Source: JBFWNG01 sp050251195
GTDB lineage: Bacteria; Bdellovibrionota_B; Oligoflexia; Oligoflexales; Oligoflexaceae
Reading direction: 5' to 3'
Length of the DNA stretch: 64,000 nucleotides
Assembly: GCA_050251195.1 (NCBI GenBank)
Contig: JBFWNG010000006.1
Span: forward strand, 186,001-250,000
The first letter of the stretch is position 1. Every line of letters begins with the position of its first letter. Positions 15,742 to 24,548 of the stretch are shown here, one piece after another. Position numbers and translations under genes: made by a program. The notes beneath the pieces were generated by a model. That model saw only the letters and a program-made list of their open reading frames with translations, did no database searches and was not told where the DNA came from.

Positions 15742-16209
15742 TTATGTCTCTTTTTGGTCTCGCCTGCAAAACTTTAAATCCGCAAACAAGAAATCTGTAT
15801 CATCAAGCCGGGCTCCTATCAAGCTGGCGTTCTGCAGCACCGCTCGACGCAACTTGGCGCGTGAAAGATCAGCCTCTTCGAGATCGGCCTGACTAAGATC
15901 GCAACCTGTGAGGTTGGCTCCTTTGAGATTGGCACCGCGAAGCGAAACGCGTTGCATGCTGGCACCGCGGAGATCCCGTCCCTCCAAATCGAAGCCGTCT
16001 AAGTTAGCCCCTTTCAGATTGGCGCGACCGCCCTGCACGGGTCGTGCAGGGTCAAGCACGGATTCAATCCATGTCTTATGCAATTCGAGAACAGACTCGA
16101 GATCTTCCGCACAGTTGATGATCGCAACTTCCGACGGCCGTACCTCCGGCTGTGTTGCCGGTGCAGCAGGCGTTTCAGAAGAATGGGTAGCTGTCGTAGA
16201 CTCTGTCAT
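15742..16209 (-). CDS. Pentapeptide-repeat protein
   Basis: 155 residues. Residues 75-145 are about 14 consecutive A(D/N)LxX pentapeptides (RANLKGANLDGFDLEGRDL, ANLKGANLTGCDLSQADL), which build a right-handed quadrilateral beta-helix. An unrelated 70-residue N-terminal part precedes them. There is no signal peptide. The stop lies 6 bp before the ligD start, so it is the first gene of that operon. Some pentapeptide proteins mimic DNA and bind gyrase (Qnr, MfpA), which would suit a repair operon, but many do not. Confidence 0.8.
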   Translation of the reverse strand: MTESTTATHSSETPAAPATQPEVRPSEVAIINCAEDLESVLELHKTWIESVLDPARPVQGGRANLKGANLDGFDLEGRDLRGASMQRVSLRGANLKGANLTGCDLSQADLEEADLSRAKLRRAVLQNASLIGARLDDTDFLFADLKFCRRDQKET

Positions 16210-16355
16210 CGTCTTCTAACCTCATTTATGTGATATTCTCTTGTGTTTTCATTTTAGAAGAATTCGCGTAAAAAATATATGGGCAGGCTGTGAATTTATG
16301 CTACTATCTTCTGATATATTAAAAGCTTACCCATATTTTAACGGTCAGGAATATT

Positions 16356-18209
16356 ATGAACGAAAAAAGACAGCACCCCGTCGTTAGAATTTTGCGATTC
16401 TTTCTGAAAATTATTAAAGCCTATTTCATAAGCATCGGTGTGTTTGTCACACTCGTGCCCCTCACCATAGCTTATTTTGTCGCTCGCTCGCATCCTCAAA
16501 CCGAACCGACCTTCCGCAAGGCCATTATTGCTGAAAAGGAATCGGTGCTTCTTAAGTTTGATCTTGAGGGCGTGTTGTCGGACCGATCCCCGGGTTTGCG
16601 TGAAACCTTATGGTCGGAGCTTGTGGGCGAAGACCTGGGGGTTCAGATGTCAAATATAGAGACGGCCCTTCGCCGGGCGCGGAACGACAAGCGCGTCAAA
16701 GGCGTATTTTTCGACGTTCGGTCGTTTTACGGTCCGCCCAATTTATTCTCTGAATTGCGTTCGCGTATTGCCAACTTCAAAACCTCGGGTAAACCGATCT
16801 ATTTTAGTGCCTACAATATAGGCAACGAAGAATTGCTCTTGTCATCCGTCGCCGACCGCCTCAATCTCGACCCTGCCGGCGGGGCCATGGTCACGGGTCC
16901 TATTCTCCAAATGACTTATTTCAAGGACGCTTTGGACAAACTTGGTATCGAACTAACGGTCGTCAAGGAAGGTCAATTTAAATCGGCGATGGAACCGTTC
17001 GTCGCGAACGAACCGAGTCAACCCACTCAGGAAATGTATAAATCCATTGAGTCTAACCTGCGCAACCACTTGGTCGATGCCGTCGTGACGAGTCGGAAGA
17101 TCGACGAGAAGAAAGTACGAGGTTGGCTCGACAGAGGCTTTTTTACTGCGGAACAAGCCAAGAAAGAACTTTTGGTCACGGACTCGACGCCGCGCGACTT
17201 GTTCGAACTCGATTTTAAGAAAACTATCGACGCGGATTCCGTTGTGGAGTTTGAAAAATATTTGGACGCCACCGAAGACCTCGATGAAAGGAGTTTCGCG
17301 TCGGGCAACTCTAAGATTGCGTTGCTTGAGGCTAAAGGCACGATCTTTATGGACGAGGACAACTCCGCTCCCGATTCGATAACGCCAGATTCTTTTAACG
17401 AGCAACTCAGCTGGGCCATGGACGAAGACGATGTTAAGGCCGTGGTGATTCGCATCGACAGCCCCGGCGGTTCCGCTCTCGCATCTGACATCATTGGACG
17501 CCAGGTGCGCAAACTCAGGGAGAAAAAACCCGTCGTCGTATCCATGGGAGGCGTCGCAGCCTCCGGGGGCTATTATATCGCGGCGCCGGCGACCAAAATA
17601 ATCGCGGACCCCACCACGATCACCGGATCGATTGGCGTCATTTCCGCGATACCGCACGCCGCAGGATTTACAGAGAAATGGGGCGTGCATTTTCACACCT
17701 TTTCAGGGAGCGCGCGGAAAGATGTGTTTAACTTTGGCGCAAAGCCAAATCCGGAGGATCTCGCCATTCTTGCCGAGCAGATGAAGGATACCTACAAACT
17801 CTTTCTTAACGTTGTCGCCGAGGGCCGAAAGATTCCGCTGGAGAAAGTGGAGCAGCTTGCGCAAGGCCGCGTCTACACGGGAATCGAAGCAAAATCCCTT
17901 GGCCTCATTGACGAATTTGGCGGTATGGCCGACGCCTTTCAGGAAGCCAAGACGCTGGCGGGACTTGATCCTAACAAACTTTACACTATCGCCCACTATG
18001 AAGAATCCCATCTTTCTTTCATGGAATGCCTGAAATCGTCAGCGGATTTACGCGGATGTTTGGAAATCTTAAGCATATCGAAACTTATATCGCAACATAC
18101 CTTAGCCAATCCTGCCAGCGAAGTTTTGACGAGCGTTCAAAACTGGTACAAGCTCGCTGCGCACGAACGGATTCTTGCGCTCAGTTTTCCGCCGCAACCT
18201 AAGCTTTGA
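16356..18209 (+). CDS. sppA: Signal peptide peptidase SppA, 67K type
   Basis: A 617-residue membrane-anchored serine protease that degrades cleaved signal peptides. An N-terminal membrane segment (about 22-43) is followed by two tandem S49 domains. The catalytic Lys lies in EGQFKSAMEPF (Lys209, the same number as in E. coli) and the nucleophile in GGVAASGGYYIA (Ser403); IDSPGGSALASD precedes it. A DUF58 gene starts 6 bp after the stop, so it heads the downstream Bat-like cluster. Confidence 0.93.
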   Translation: MNEKRQHPVVRILRFFLKIIKAYFISIGVFVTLVPLTIAYFVARSHPQTEPTFRKAIIAEKESVLLKFDLEGVLSDRSPGLRETLWSELVGEDLGVQMSNIETALRRARNDKRVKGVFFDVRSFYGPPNLFSELRSRIANFKTSGKPIYFSAYNIGNEELLLSSVADRLNLDPAGGAMVTGPILQMTYFKDALDKLGIELTVVKEGQFKSAMEPFVANEPSQPTQEMYKSIESNLRNHLVDAVVTSRKIDEKKVRGWLDRGFFTAEQAKKELLVTDSTPRDLFELDFKKTIDADSVVEFEKYLDATEDLDERSFASGNSKIALLEAKGTIFMDEDNSAPDSITPDSFNEQLSWAMDEDDVKAVVIRIDSPGGSALASDIIGRQVRKLREKKPVVVSMGGVAASGGYYIAAPATKIIADPTTITGSIGVISAIPHAAGFTEKWGVHFHTFSGSARKDVFNFGAKPNPEDLAILAEQMKDTYKLFLNVVAEGRKIPLEKVEQLAQGRVYTGIEAKSLGLIDEFGGMADAFQEAKTLAGLDPNKLYTIAHYEESHLSFMECLKSSADLRGCLEILSISKLISQHTLANPASEVLTSVQNWYKLAAHERILALSFPPQPKL

Positions 18210-18215
18210 GGACGT

Positions 18216-19100
18216 ATGCTCGACAAAGGTCTGATGGCCCAGATTAAATCCCTTGAAATCAAGGCACGGCACCTCGCCAGCCAGTCGCTTACGGGCGAAT
18301 ATGCGAGCGTCTTCAAGGGATTTGGCATTGAGTTCGACGAGATTCGCGAGTACGCGATGGGCGATGACGTGCGGAACATCGACTGGAACGTCACGGCAAA
18401 GATGAACCAACCGTACATTAAAGTTTTTCGAGAAGAACGCGAGATGACGTTGTTCCTCCTGATCGACGTGAGCTTTTCGCAACATTTTGGAAGTTTCGCT
18501 AAAACCAAGCGCGACATCGCGGCGGAGCTTGCCGCTATTCTCGCATTGTTGGCAAGCAACAATAACGACAAGATCGGGCTGATCATGTTTTCAGACCGTG
18601 TGGAAAAAGTGGTCCCGCCGCTAAAGGCGCGCGGCCACGTCTGGCAAATCCTCAGGAACATTCTCACTCACGAGACGAAGCACACAGGGACCAATATCGC
18701 GGCGGCGGTAGACGCGTTTAGCAAGCTGCAAAAAAGAAAGAGCGTTTGCTTCGTTATTTCAGATTTCCTAATGCCGGATTATGAGAAACCGCTCAAAACT
18801 ATGGCGGCTCGTCACGACGTCATCGCCGCGACGATTGTCGACCCGCATGAGGCGTCACTGCCGGGCGCTGGGTACGTGCGATTTCAAGACCTCGAGACGG
18901 GAGAGACGCACGTCGTCGACGCGAGCGACCCGGTCATCGCTTCCTCAATTCAGCGCAAGCATGAGGACCATGCTCACAAGTTGGGCGTATTTTTTAACCG
19001 CACCCGTATAGACCACGTAAGGATAGACACGACCGAATCGGTCATCAAGGGTCTTGTTTCCTTAATTCGGAAACGGGATAGACGCTCGGCCGGTGCGTGA
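18216..19100 (+). CDS. DUF58-domain protein
   Basis: 294 residues, soluble, with the DUF58 signature GDDVRNIDWNVTAKMNQPYIKVFREERE around 48-75 and a degenerate von Willebrand A core (LFLLIDVSFSQ). DUF58 proteins are usually encoded with MoxR ATPases and BatA/BatB. Here BatA- and BatB-like genes follow directly, but no MoxR is next to it. The ATG has a GAGG site; the stop overlaps the next start as TGATG. Confidence 0.88.
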   Translation: MLDKGLMAQIKSLEIKARHLASQSLTGEYASVFKGFGIEFDEIREYAMGDDVRNIDWNVTAKMNQPYIKVFREEREMTLFLLIDVSFSQHFGSFAKTKRDIAAELAAILALLASNNNDKIGLIMFSDRVEKVVPPLKARGHVWQILRNILTHETKHTGTNIAAAVDAFSKLQKRKSVCFVISDFLMPDYEKPLKTMAARHDVIAATIVDPHEASLPGAGYVRFQDLETGETHVVDASDPVIASSIQRKHEDHAHKLGVFFNRTRIDHVRIDTTESVIKGLVSLIRKRDRRSAGA

Positions 19101-20110
19101 TGACATTGCTGCCGTATATCCATTTTCAATACCCTTGGGCTCTCACGCTGCTACTTGTCATTCCTGTACTGGCCATGGTTGAAAAACGAAAATCCAAGAA
19201 AGCGTTTTTCGGCTATTCGGATTTAAGCAAGGTGCCGCGGCCGAGCAAGCTAAAGTCCTTGATCGGGGCGAACGCCGTCACAATCTTTCGACTCACTAGT
19301 ATATTCTTTCTCGTCGCGGGGTTGTCGCGTCCCAAGCTCGACATGGATAAAAGGCCCATCGAAAAAGAAGGCATCGATATCTTGTTGGCGATCGACACCA
19401 GCGCCAGCATGCAAGCGCTCGATTTTGAAATGGGATCGGAGCGTTACGATCGACTCACTGTCGCCAAAAGGGTTATTGCAGATTTTATCGCCCAACGCGC
19501 CGACGACCGCATTGGCATTGTTATCTTTGGTTCGAAATCGTTCACACAAGTTCCACTCACCCTGGATCACGAAGTTCTATTGTCGTTTTTGGAACATCTC
19601 GAAATCGGCATGGCGGGCCGCGCGACGGCAATAGGCGACGCGATTGCCGTGTCCGCGAAGAGACTTGAATCGTCCACGGCCAAGTCCAAAATCATCATCT
19701 TGCTAACGGACGGCAGCAACACGGCGGGCGCGATCGATCCTGCCACCGCCACCGAAGCTGCAAAAAATTTAGGCTACAAGGTCTACTCGATTGCCATAGG
19801 ATCCAAGGGCAAAGTTCCGTTTCCCGTCGACGGAATCTTTGGCAAGACTATCCAATACCAGACGGTCGACATGGACGAAGATTTGCTGAAGCAAATCGCG
19901 TCAACAACCGGCGGGAAATATTTTCTGGCGTCCAACACTTCTATGCTGAAAGACGTCTACACGACAATCGACAAACTAGAAAAAACCAAGATAAAATCCG
20001 TAGACTATTCCAAATTTAGAGACCTGTATCCCACGCTCATTTCGTTAGCCCTTGTGTTCTGCGTGGGCGAGTACCTGCTCAGAGTCTCTAAATTTCTGGT
20101 AATTCCTTAA
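19100..20110 (+). CDS. BatA-like von Willebrand A membrane protein
   Basis: 336 residues with membrane segments at about 15-30 and 60-75, a vWA domain with a complete MIDAS (DTSAS near 98, then the Thr/Asp residues and LTDGSN) and a C-terminal membrane helix (YPTLISLALVFCVGEYLL). The topology matches BatA/BatB of the aerotolerance locus of Bacteroides, where the exact activity is unclear. Start at the ATG that overlaps the upstream stop; a GTG one codon earlier is possible. Confidence 0.87.
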   Translation: MTLLPYIHFQYPWALTLLLVIPVLAMVEKRKSKKAFFGYSDLSKVPRPSKLKSLIGANAVTIFRLTSIFFLVAGLSRPKLDMDKRPIEKEGIDILLAIDTSASMQALDFEMGSERYDRLTVAKRVIADFIAQRADDRIGIVIFGSKSFTQVPLTLDHEVLLSFLEHLEIGMAGRATAIGDAIAVSAKRLESSTAKSKIIILLTDGSNTAGAIDPATATEAAKNLGYKVYSIAIGSKGKVPFPVDGIFGKTIQYQTVDMDEDLLKQIASTTGGKYFLASNTSMLKDVYTTIDKLEKTKIKSVDYSKFRDLYPTLISLALVFCVGEYLLRVSKFLVIP

Positions 20111-20120
20111 GGAACACGCG

Positions 20121-21125
20121 ATGGTTTTCGAAAACCAAAACTATCTCCACCTGCTCTGGTTCATCCCTATTCTGATTTTGCTTTCCGTAGGAGAGTGGCA
20201 GTATCGCAAGCGGCGCTTGCAAAAACTCGCGACGGCAGAAATCTTGGCTTCGCTCTCCAGTCCGGTGTCGAAATTGAGATTTTCTGTCAAGAAAGCGCTT
20301 CTCGCCATAATGTATGGCCTGCTGGTTTTTGCGCTGGCGGGGCCCAAGTGGGGATTCACATGGCGTACCGCCTCCTACACCGGGGCAGATATCGTTGTGG
20401 CGCTGGACGTATCGTCAAGCATGCTGGCGACCGACGTCAATCCGAATCGCCTTGAAAGAGCCAAGCGCGAGATCAAGGACCTCTTGAATCTCCTGAGGGG
20501 CGACAGAGTCGCCTTGGTTGTTTTCGCGGGAACTGCGTTTGTTCAGTGCCCTCTCACCTCGGATTATTCGATCATAAATTTGTTCCTCGACAATCTAACG
20601 GATAAGACTCTGAGCGAATCAGGGACTTCGCTTGCGGATGCTTTACAAGTAGCGACAAAAAGCCTTACGAGCGGCGCAGACCGGTCGACGTCAGCAAAGA
20701 GCGTGATCTTATTGACGGACGGCGAAGCTCACAAGGAAGATCTCGACGGCCCTATCAACGATGTCGTCAAAAACGGCATAAAGGTTTTCGCCATTGGACT
20801 TGGAACAACGGATGGAGCGCCTATCCCTGAGGAGCATGGCGGATTTAAACGAGACAAGGACGGCAACATTGTCATCTCTAAACTCGACGCAAAAACTTTG
20901 ACCGGCGTCGCGATTCAAACCGGCGGCATCTTTGTCGAAAGTTCGGCAAGCGACTCAGATCTTGAAAAGATTTTGGCAAGCGGCGTAAAGCCTGCGACCA
21001 ACAGCGGCGAAATTCGTGAATCCAAGGAAAAAGTTTGGGAGGATCGATACTATCTTTTTGCTGGAGTCGGCTTGCTGCTTGCTGTAGGAGAATTCTTACT
21101 TCCGCTTGTAAGAAGGAAATCCTGA
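20121..21125 (+). CDS. BatB-like von Willebrand A membrane protein
   Basis: 334 residues with the same architecture as its neighbour: two N-terminal membrane segments, a MIDAS-containing vWA domain (DVSSSMLATDVNPNRLERAK, LTDGEAH) and a C-terminal membrane helix. An AAGGAA site precedes the ATG 10 bp after the upstream stop. It probably forms a heteromeric inner-membrane complex with BatA and DUF58; MoxR, if used, must be encoded elsewhere. Confidence 0.87.
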   Translation: MVFENQNYLHLLWFIPILILLSVGEWQYRKRRLQKLATAEILASLSSPVSKLRFSVKKALLAIMYGLLVFALAGPKWGFTWRTASYTGADIVVALDVSSSMLATDVNPNRLERAKREIKDLLNLLRGDRVALVVFAGTAFVQCPLTSDYSIINLFLDNLTDKTLSESGTSLADALQVATKSLTSGADRSTSAKSVILLTDGEAHKEDLDGPINDVVKNGIKVFAIGLGTTDGAPIPEEHGGFKRDKDGNIVISKLDAKTLTGVAIQTGGIFVESSASDSDLEKILASGVKPATNSGEIRESKEKVWEDRYYLFAGVGLLLAVGEFLLPLVRRKS

Positions 21126-21200
21126 TTCCGCGCACTAGATCACGGCGGCAATCGTATGATAGAATAGTCAATAAGCATCCCCAAAAAATTAGAGGTCAGC

Positions 21201-21860
21201 ATGGCTCCAAAGAAACTGCCGGAACTGGTGGTGGACAAACATCCCTTCGATGATGCGTTCCTCGCGATCTTCACAGATCTTTGCGAACAATCGGTTGCCA
21301 ACGTCGCGGATTGTACCCGACAGGTGTTCGAACTCTCCGCATCGTTTGTTTCCAAGGACGCGAGTAAGGTGCTCAAACAATTTTACGAATTGTATTTCGC
21401 GACAGGGAAAGTCCAGGCCCAAAAAGAAAAGGTCAACAAGGACGTCGATGACCTCATTGATCAGATCCAGGCGAAAATGGCTGCCGGACAAGAAATCACC
21501 AGCGAGAACGTCGTCGAAGACGAAGCGAAAAAAACGGAACGTTTAGGGCTATCAGGTTTGCAAAAGCAACTCGAAGGCCTCATTACGTTGGACGAAGGCA
21601 TCAAAGAGCGGATAATGCCGGCTCTTTCCTCAATGCAGTTTGAAGACGCCGCCAGGCAACGCATCGAGCATCTCACCTACATGTGGGATCTTGCCGTGAA
21701 TGCCTCCAACGCCATCGACACGGAAATCTTAAAGGAAACGATCGCCGAAATTTTGAGCTCGGCGGCCGAGACCAAAATCTATTACGAAATCGTTCTCAAA
21801 AGAGAACCACCAAAAGTTATTGAAGAGAATGTTTGGTTTTTTGATAAGGAAGCATCATGA
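21201..21860 (+). CDS. CheZ-like helical protein A (D-x3-Q motif)
   Basis: 219 residues, all-helical and acidic, with no membrane segment. The motif SSMQFEDAARQRIEHL places Asp149 and Gln153 four residues apart on a helix, as in the CheZ phosphatase (QDFQDLTGQ, Asp143/Gln147), where they promote CheY-P hydrolysis. The C-terminus NVWFFDKEAS is acidic and aromatic, like tails that bind CheY. The stop overlaps the start of a gene with the same motif (ATGA), and a GAGG site precedes the ATG. Phosphatase activity is inferred from the motif alone; similar LQFQD..RQ helices occur in other chemotaxis-type proteins. Confidence 0.6.
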   Translation: MAPKKLPELVVDKHPFDDAFLAIFTDLCEQSVANVADCTRQVFELSASFVSKDASKVLKQFYELYFATGKVQAQKEKVNKDVDDLIDQIQAKMAAGQEITSENVVEDEAKKTERLGLSGLQKQLEGLITLDEGIKERIMPALSSMQFEDAARQRIEHLTYMWDLAVNASNAIDTEILKETIAEILSSAAETKIYYEIVLKREPPKVIEENVWFFDKEAS

Positions 21861-22399
21861 ACGAAAGACAAGAGTTCTACGGAGAGCTATCCAAATTCAC
21901 CAAAAAATCCCTTGGTTGGTGCACTCTCGAATCCGAGAAGTCGACCACCAACATCACCGACACTATCACCTTGCTTCTCTCTGACACGCAAAGGGTTTCG
22001 AAGCTTTCCAAAGAGAGCTTAGCCGCTATTAAGCAGGTGGGTAACAAGTTTCAAGGCGCCGCGTCGCTCAATGCCATCAAAGTCGGGGACCTTATCGCCA
22101 CTCTCGTGCACCTTTGCAAAGAACACGAAGAACTTGGCCTCATCATCGAACCGATCATCCACTCCCTTCAGTTTCAAGACCGCTTTCGCCAGAACCTCGA
22201 AAACATCGCTAAAATGGTCGATGTTTGGCTCGCGGAACGCGCAAAAACCGTAACGGGAGACCAGCAGGCAGCCCTCTCAACCTTTGGAGAGAAGTTGGCA
22301 AAATGCACGACCATGCGCGAAGAGCGGGACGTGCTGCGAAAGCATATCCCGAATATCAACCTTCCGCCTGAACGGACGGAAGAGGTCACCTTTTTCTAA
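21857..22399 (+). CDS. CheZ-like helical protein B (D-x3-Q motif)
   Basis: 180 residues, helical. IIHSLQFQDRFRQNLENI carries Asp108 and Gln112 in the CheZ spacing. It starts within the stop codon of the upstream partner (4-bp overlap), which implies coupled translation and perhaps a heterodimer. It ends PERTEEVTFF, again aromatic at the C-terminus. No CheA, CheY or receptor gene is adjacent, so the partner response regulator is unknown. Confidence 0.6.
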   Translation: MNERQEFYGELSKFTKKSLGWCTLESEKSTTNITDTITLLLSDTQRVSKLSKESLAAIKQVGNKFQGAASLNAIKVGDLIATLVHLCKEHEELGLIIEPIIHSLQFQDRFRQNLENIAKMVDVWLAERAKTVTGDQQAALSTFGEKLAKCTTMREERDVLRKHIPNINLPPERTEEVTFF

Positions 22400-22833
22400 A
22401 ATTATTGCTCGACCGGAGCATATGGGATTTGAAAATTTCGCCCGCTTCTACGAATCTTTCAAGAAGATAGCAAGGCGGCCTCTGGAAAATATAAGAAGAA
22501 ACAGTCGAAGAGATCATCGTATCTGCATACTGCTCCAAGCCTTGTCTTTGCATTATCGGAGCCGATGTCCCGATTTTTCACCATTCCTAGAGTGGTGAAA
22601 AATCGGGACATTCGAGTTCCTATTTTGTGCTTGACAGCTTTTACTGAAGAGTTACGTCACTCAAGCGAGCAATCCTCCAGAACTCATCTAAACACGCTAT
22701 CCTTTCCTTGAAGGAAATTAAATCGCTAATACTACCTCAATCGGCTCCTGTAGATCCTTTCGTGCAATAGAGTGCAAATCTGAGCTTCGAAAAAACACGT
22801 GCTAATATCTCCTCCATAACAGAGGAGAATGCC
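22400..22833. other. Intergenic region with a long perfect stem-loop
   Basis: 434 bp without a supported gene. It holds the 18-bp perfect stem-loop at 22565-22611 and, before the HNH pseudogene, a GAGGAG ribosome site at 22822-22828. I see nothing else in it. Confidence 0.5.
22565..22611. repeat. Stem-loop repeat upstream of the HNH pseudogene
   Basis: A perfect 18-bp inverted repeat (atgtcccgatttttcacc and its complement) closes an 11-base loop starting attcc. A related stem-loop with the same loop start lies at 23527-23561 on the other side of the pseudogene. It could also terminate transcription from the CheZ-like pair. Confidence 0.75.
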
Positions 22834-23554
22834 ATGAATTCACTATCGCATCTTTCAGACGCAGCCATCACGAACAACTTAAAGAAAATTGCAGTACACG
22901 AGCGCACCACGCTGATCCAGTTTCTTGACTATCTCGCGGAGGTTGAGGGGAGACGGCTTTACGCACCTGAAGGATTTTCCTCCCTCTTTGCTTTCTGTCT
23001 CTCAGTCTTAAAATTATCGGAGGCAGAGACTTGCGCGAGGATTCGTGCCTGCAGGCTGATGAGGCAATATTCCGTCCTGAGGCAGTTTATTGCTGCGGGT
23101 AAAATTACCTTGGGTGCGGTCCGCCTAATCGCTCCCGTTGTCACGAGTGATAACTTTGCGCAAATCTTTGCCAGGGTAGCAAACAAACCTATGCGGGAAG
23201 TTGAGGCGATTGTCGCAAGCTTTGTTCCGAAAAGGGACATTCCCGATCAAATTCGCAAAATCCCAACCAAGGAGCCTTCACAGCTTACATTTCTTGATGC
23301 ACCCGATCCTGCCTTGAATGCTCCCAAGGAAATTGATTTCATACCGACTCCAGTAGCCGGGCAATCTCCCCGATCAAAGAACGCAGACAAGGTATCCTTT
23401 CTTACTGAAACTCGCGTTCACATCAAATTTAGACGTCGAAAACATAAGACTATTGTGTCCAGCACATAACAGACTCCATGCGGAATATGCGTTCGGGAAG
23501 AGCTTCATCGCGAAGAAAATTTATCCCGTTTTTTCTCCATTCCAGGAAAGGTGA
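22834..23554 (+). pseudogene. Degenerate HNH endonuclease gene (DUF222-like)
   Basis: The ORF 22834-23469 (211 residues, GAGGAG site) encodes the helical N-terminal domain typical of this family: LSDAAITNNLKKIAVHERTT, EVEGRRLYAPEGFSSLFAF and ARIRACRLMRQYSVLR. The expected Cys4/HNH core is missing, and the frame runs out. A shifted frame then reads DVENIRLLCPAHNRLHAEY from about 23433 and continues AFGKSFIAKKIYPV to a stop at 23552-23554, which is the usual end of the family (L-C-x-x-H-N, A..FG). So the central core was deleted and the frame lost. The nuclease cannot be active. Confidence 0.8.
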
Positions 23555-23561
23555 AAAAACG
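23527..23561. repeat. Stem-loop repeat at the end of the HNH pseudogene
   Basis: A 12-bp stem with one mismatch (cgttttttctcc against ggtgaaaaaacg) and an 11-base loop starting attcc. It resembles the stem-loop at 22565-22611 and overlaps the last codons of the pseudogene. Confidence 0.55.
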
Positions 23562-23689
23562 CGAGACACCGGATCACGCCTCGCGACATGCCCGGAATAA
23601 AGATTTACCCGTGAGCCCGGTTTTTACCCCTCTGATCGCGGAAACGCGGAAGGGAATGTGTTCTTTGCGCACAAGTGGTAGAAGCGGTG

Positions 23690-24439
23690 CTACTTGCCAT
23701 TTTTCAATCTGTTCACCTTACCCCGCTGAAAGTCTTGATTCTCATTTGTTTTTTCGAAAATTCGGACGTTGTCATACCGAACGGCGGCTTCATGGGCGGC
23801 GACAAGAAGATTCAGGGTCTCCAGGCGGACTCTGTATATCGTTTCCTTTTCAAGAAATATTTCTCTGAAACGGCTTTCGTGTTTGAGTTTCTCTTCTTCG
23901 GCTAGAACAACGGCTTTGTCGGTGTGGTTATGGTCCGCCTTGGAGAGATGATAATTCATGAGTTTGACGTCTTCGACCAAGTAGTCGCGTATCTCTTGAG
24001 ACAATTCGAGAGCACGTTCCTTTCTTTTCAGAAGTTCGAGGTCTTGCGCCATCTTCAGTCTCGCATGTCTGAGTTGAATTTTCTCCGCGATAAGAGCTGC
24101 ACGCTCCATCTTGATGGCATCTTCTACTTCAATGCGTTTGAGAAGGTAAGCATGATTCTCAGCTCGCCGTCGCTCAATACGCCGTAAAAATTCCAAATCA
24201 AGCGCCCTCTGGCGTAATATTCGAACCAATTCTTCGTCCGTGAGCCTTAGGTTGCCGATCCCCTGCTTGACCACCTCCGTCATATCCTTTTCGAGGAGAG
24301 GATTTTGAGTAGCCATGATTTTCGGTTCGAGCACTTGTTCCCCGATGCTTCTTACTCCGCCCGTAGATCTCAATGTTTTCGATTCGATCATGGAAAATTC
24401 CAAGGCATCTCTGAAAGGATCTATTTTTGGAACAGGCAT
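23690..24439 (-). CDS. Coiled-coil protein of unknown function
   Basis: 249 residues, soluble. Residues 75-220 are almost continuous charged helix rich in E, R, K and L (RILRQRALDLEFLRRIERRR, KMAQDLELLKRKERALELSQ), predicted as coiled coil. The N-terminal 60 residues mention no known motif. The ATG follows an AGGGG stretch. It is transcribed away from the PLP-enzyme gene. I do not recognise the family. Confidence 0.65.
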   Translation of the reverse strand: MPVPKIDPFRDALEFSMIESKTLRSTGGVRSIGEQVLEPKIMATQNPLLEKDMTEVVKQGIGNLRLTDEELVRILRQRALDLEFLRRIERRRAENHAYLLKRIEVEDAIKMERAALIAEKIQLRHARLKMAQDLELLKRKERALELSQEIRDYLVEDVKLMNYHLSKADHNHTDKAVVLAEEEKLKHESRFREIFLEKETIYRVRLETLNLLVAAHEAAVRYDNVRIFEKTNENQDFQRGKVNRLKNGK

Positions 24440-24548
24440 TGATTTTCCCCTTTAAGCGGTCAAAAATGACCCGCGTCTAAACTATCGGAACTGCCTGCGA
24501 GTGTGTTATTGTAGCTCGTAAGGAACTGATTTCGCGGGGAAATTGCTT

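Noticed and set aside
22565..23561. Complete insertion sequence around the HNH pseudogene
   Set aside because: There is no transposase, no target-site duplication was seen, and the two stem-loops are only similar, not terminal inverted repeats of each other.
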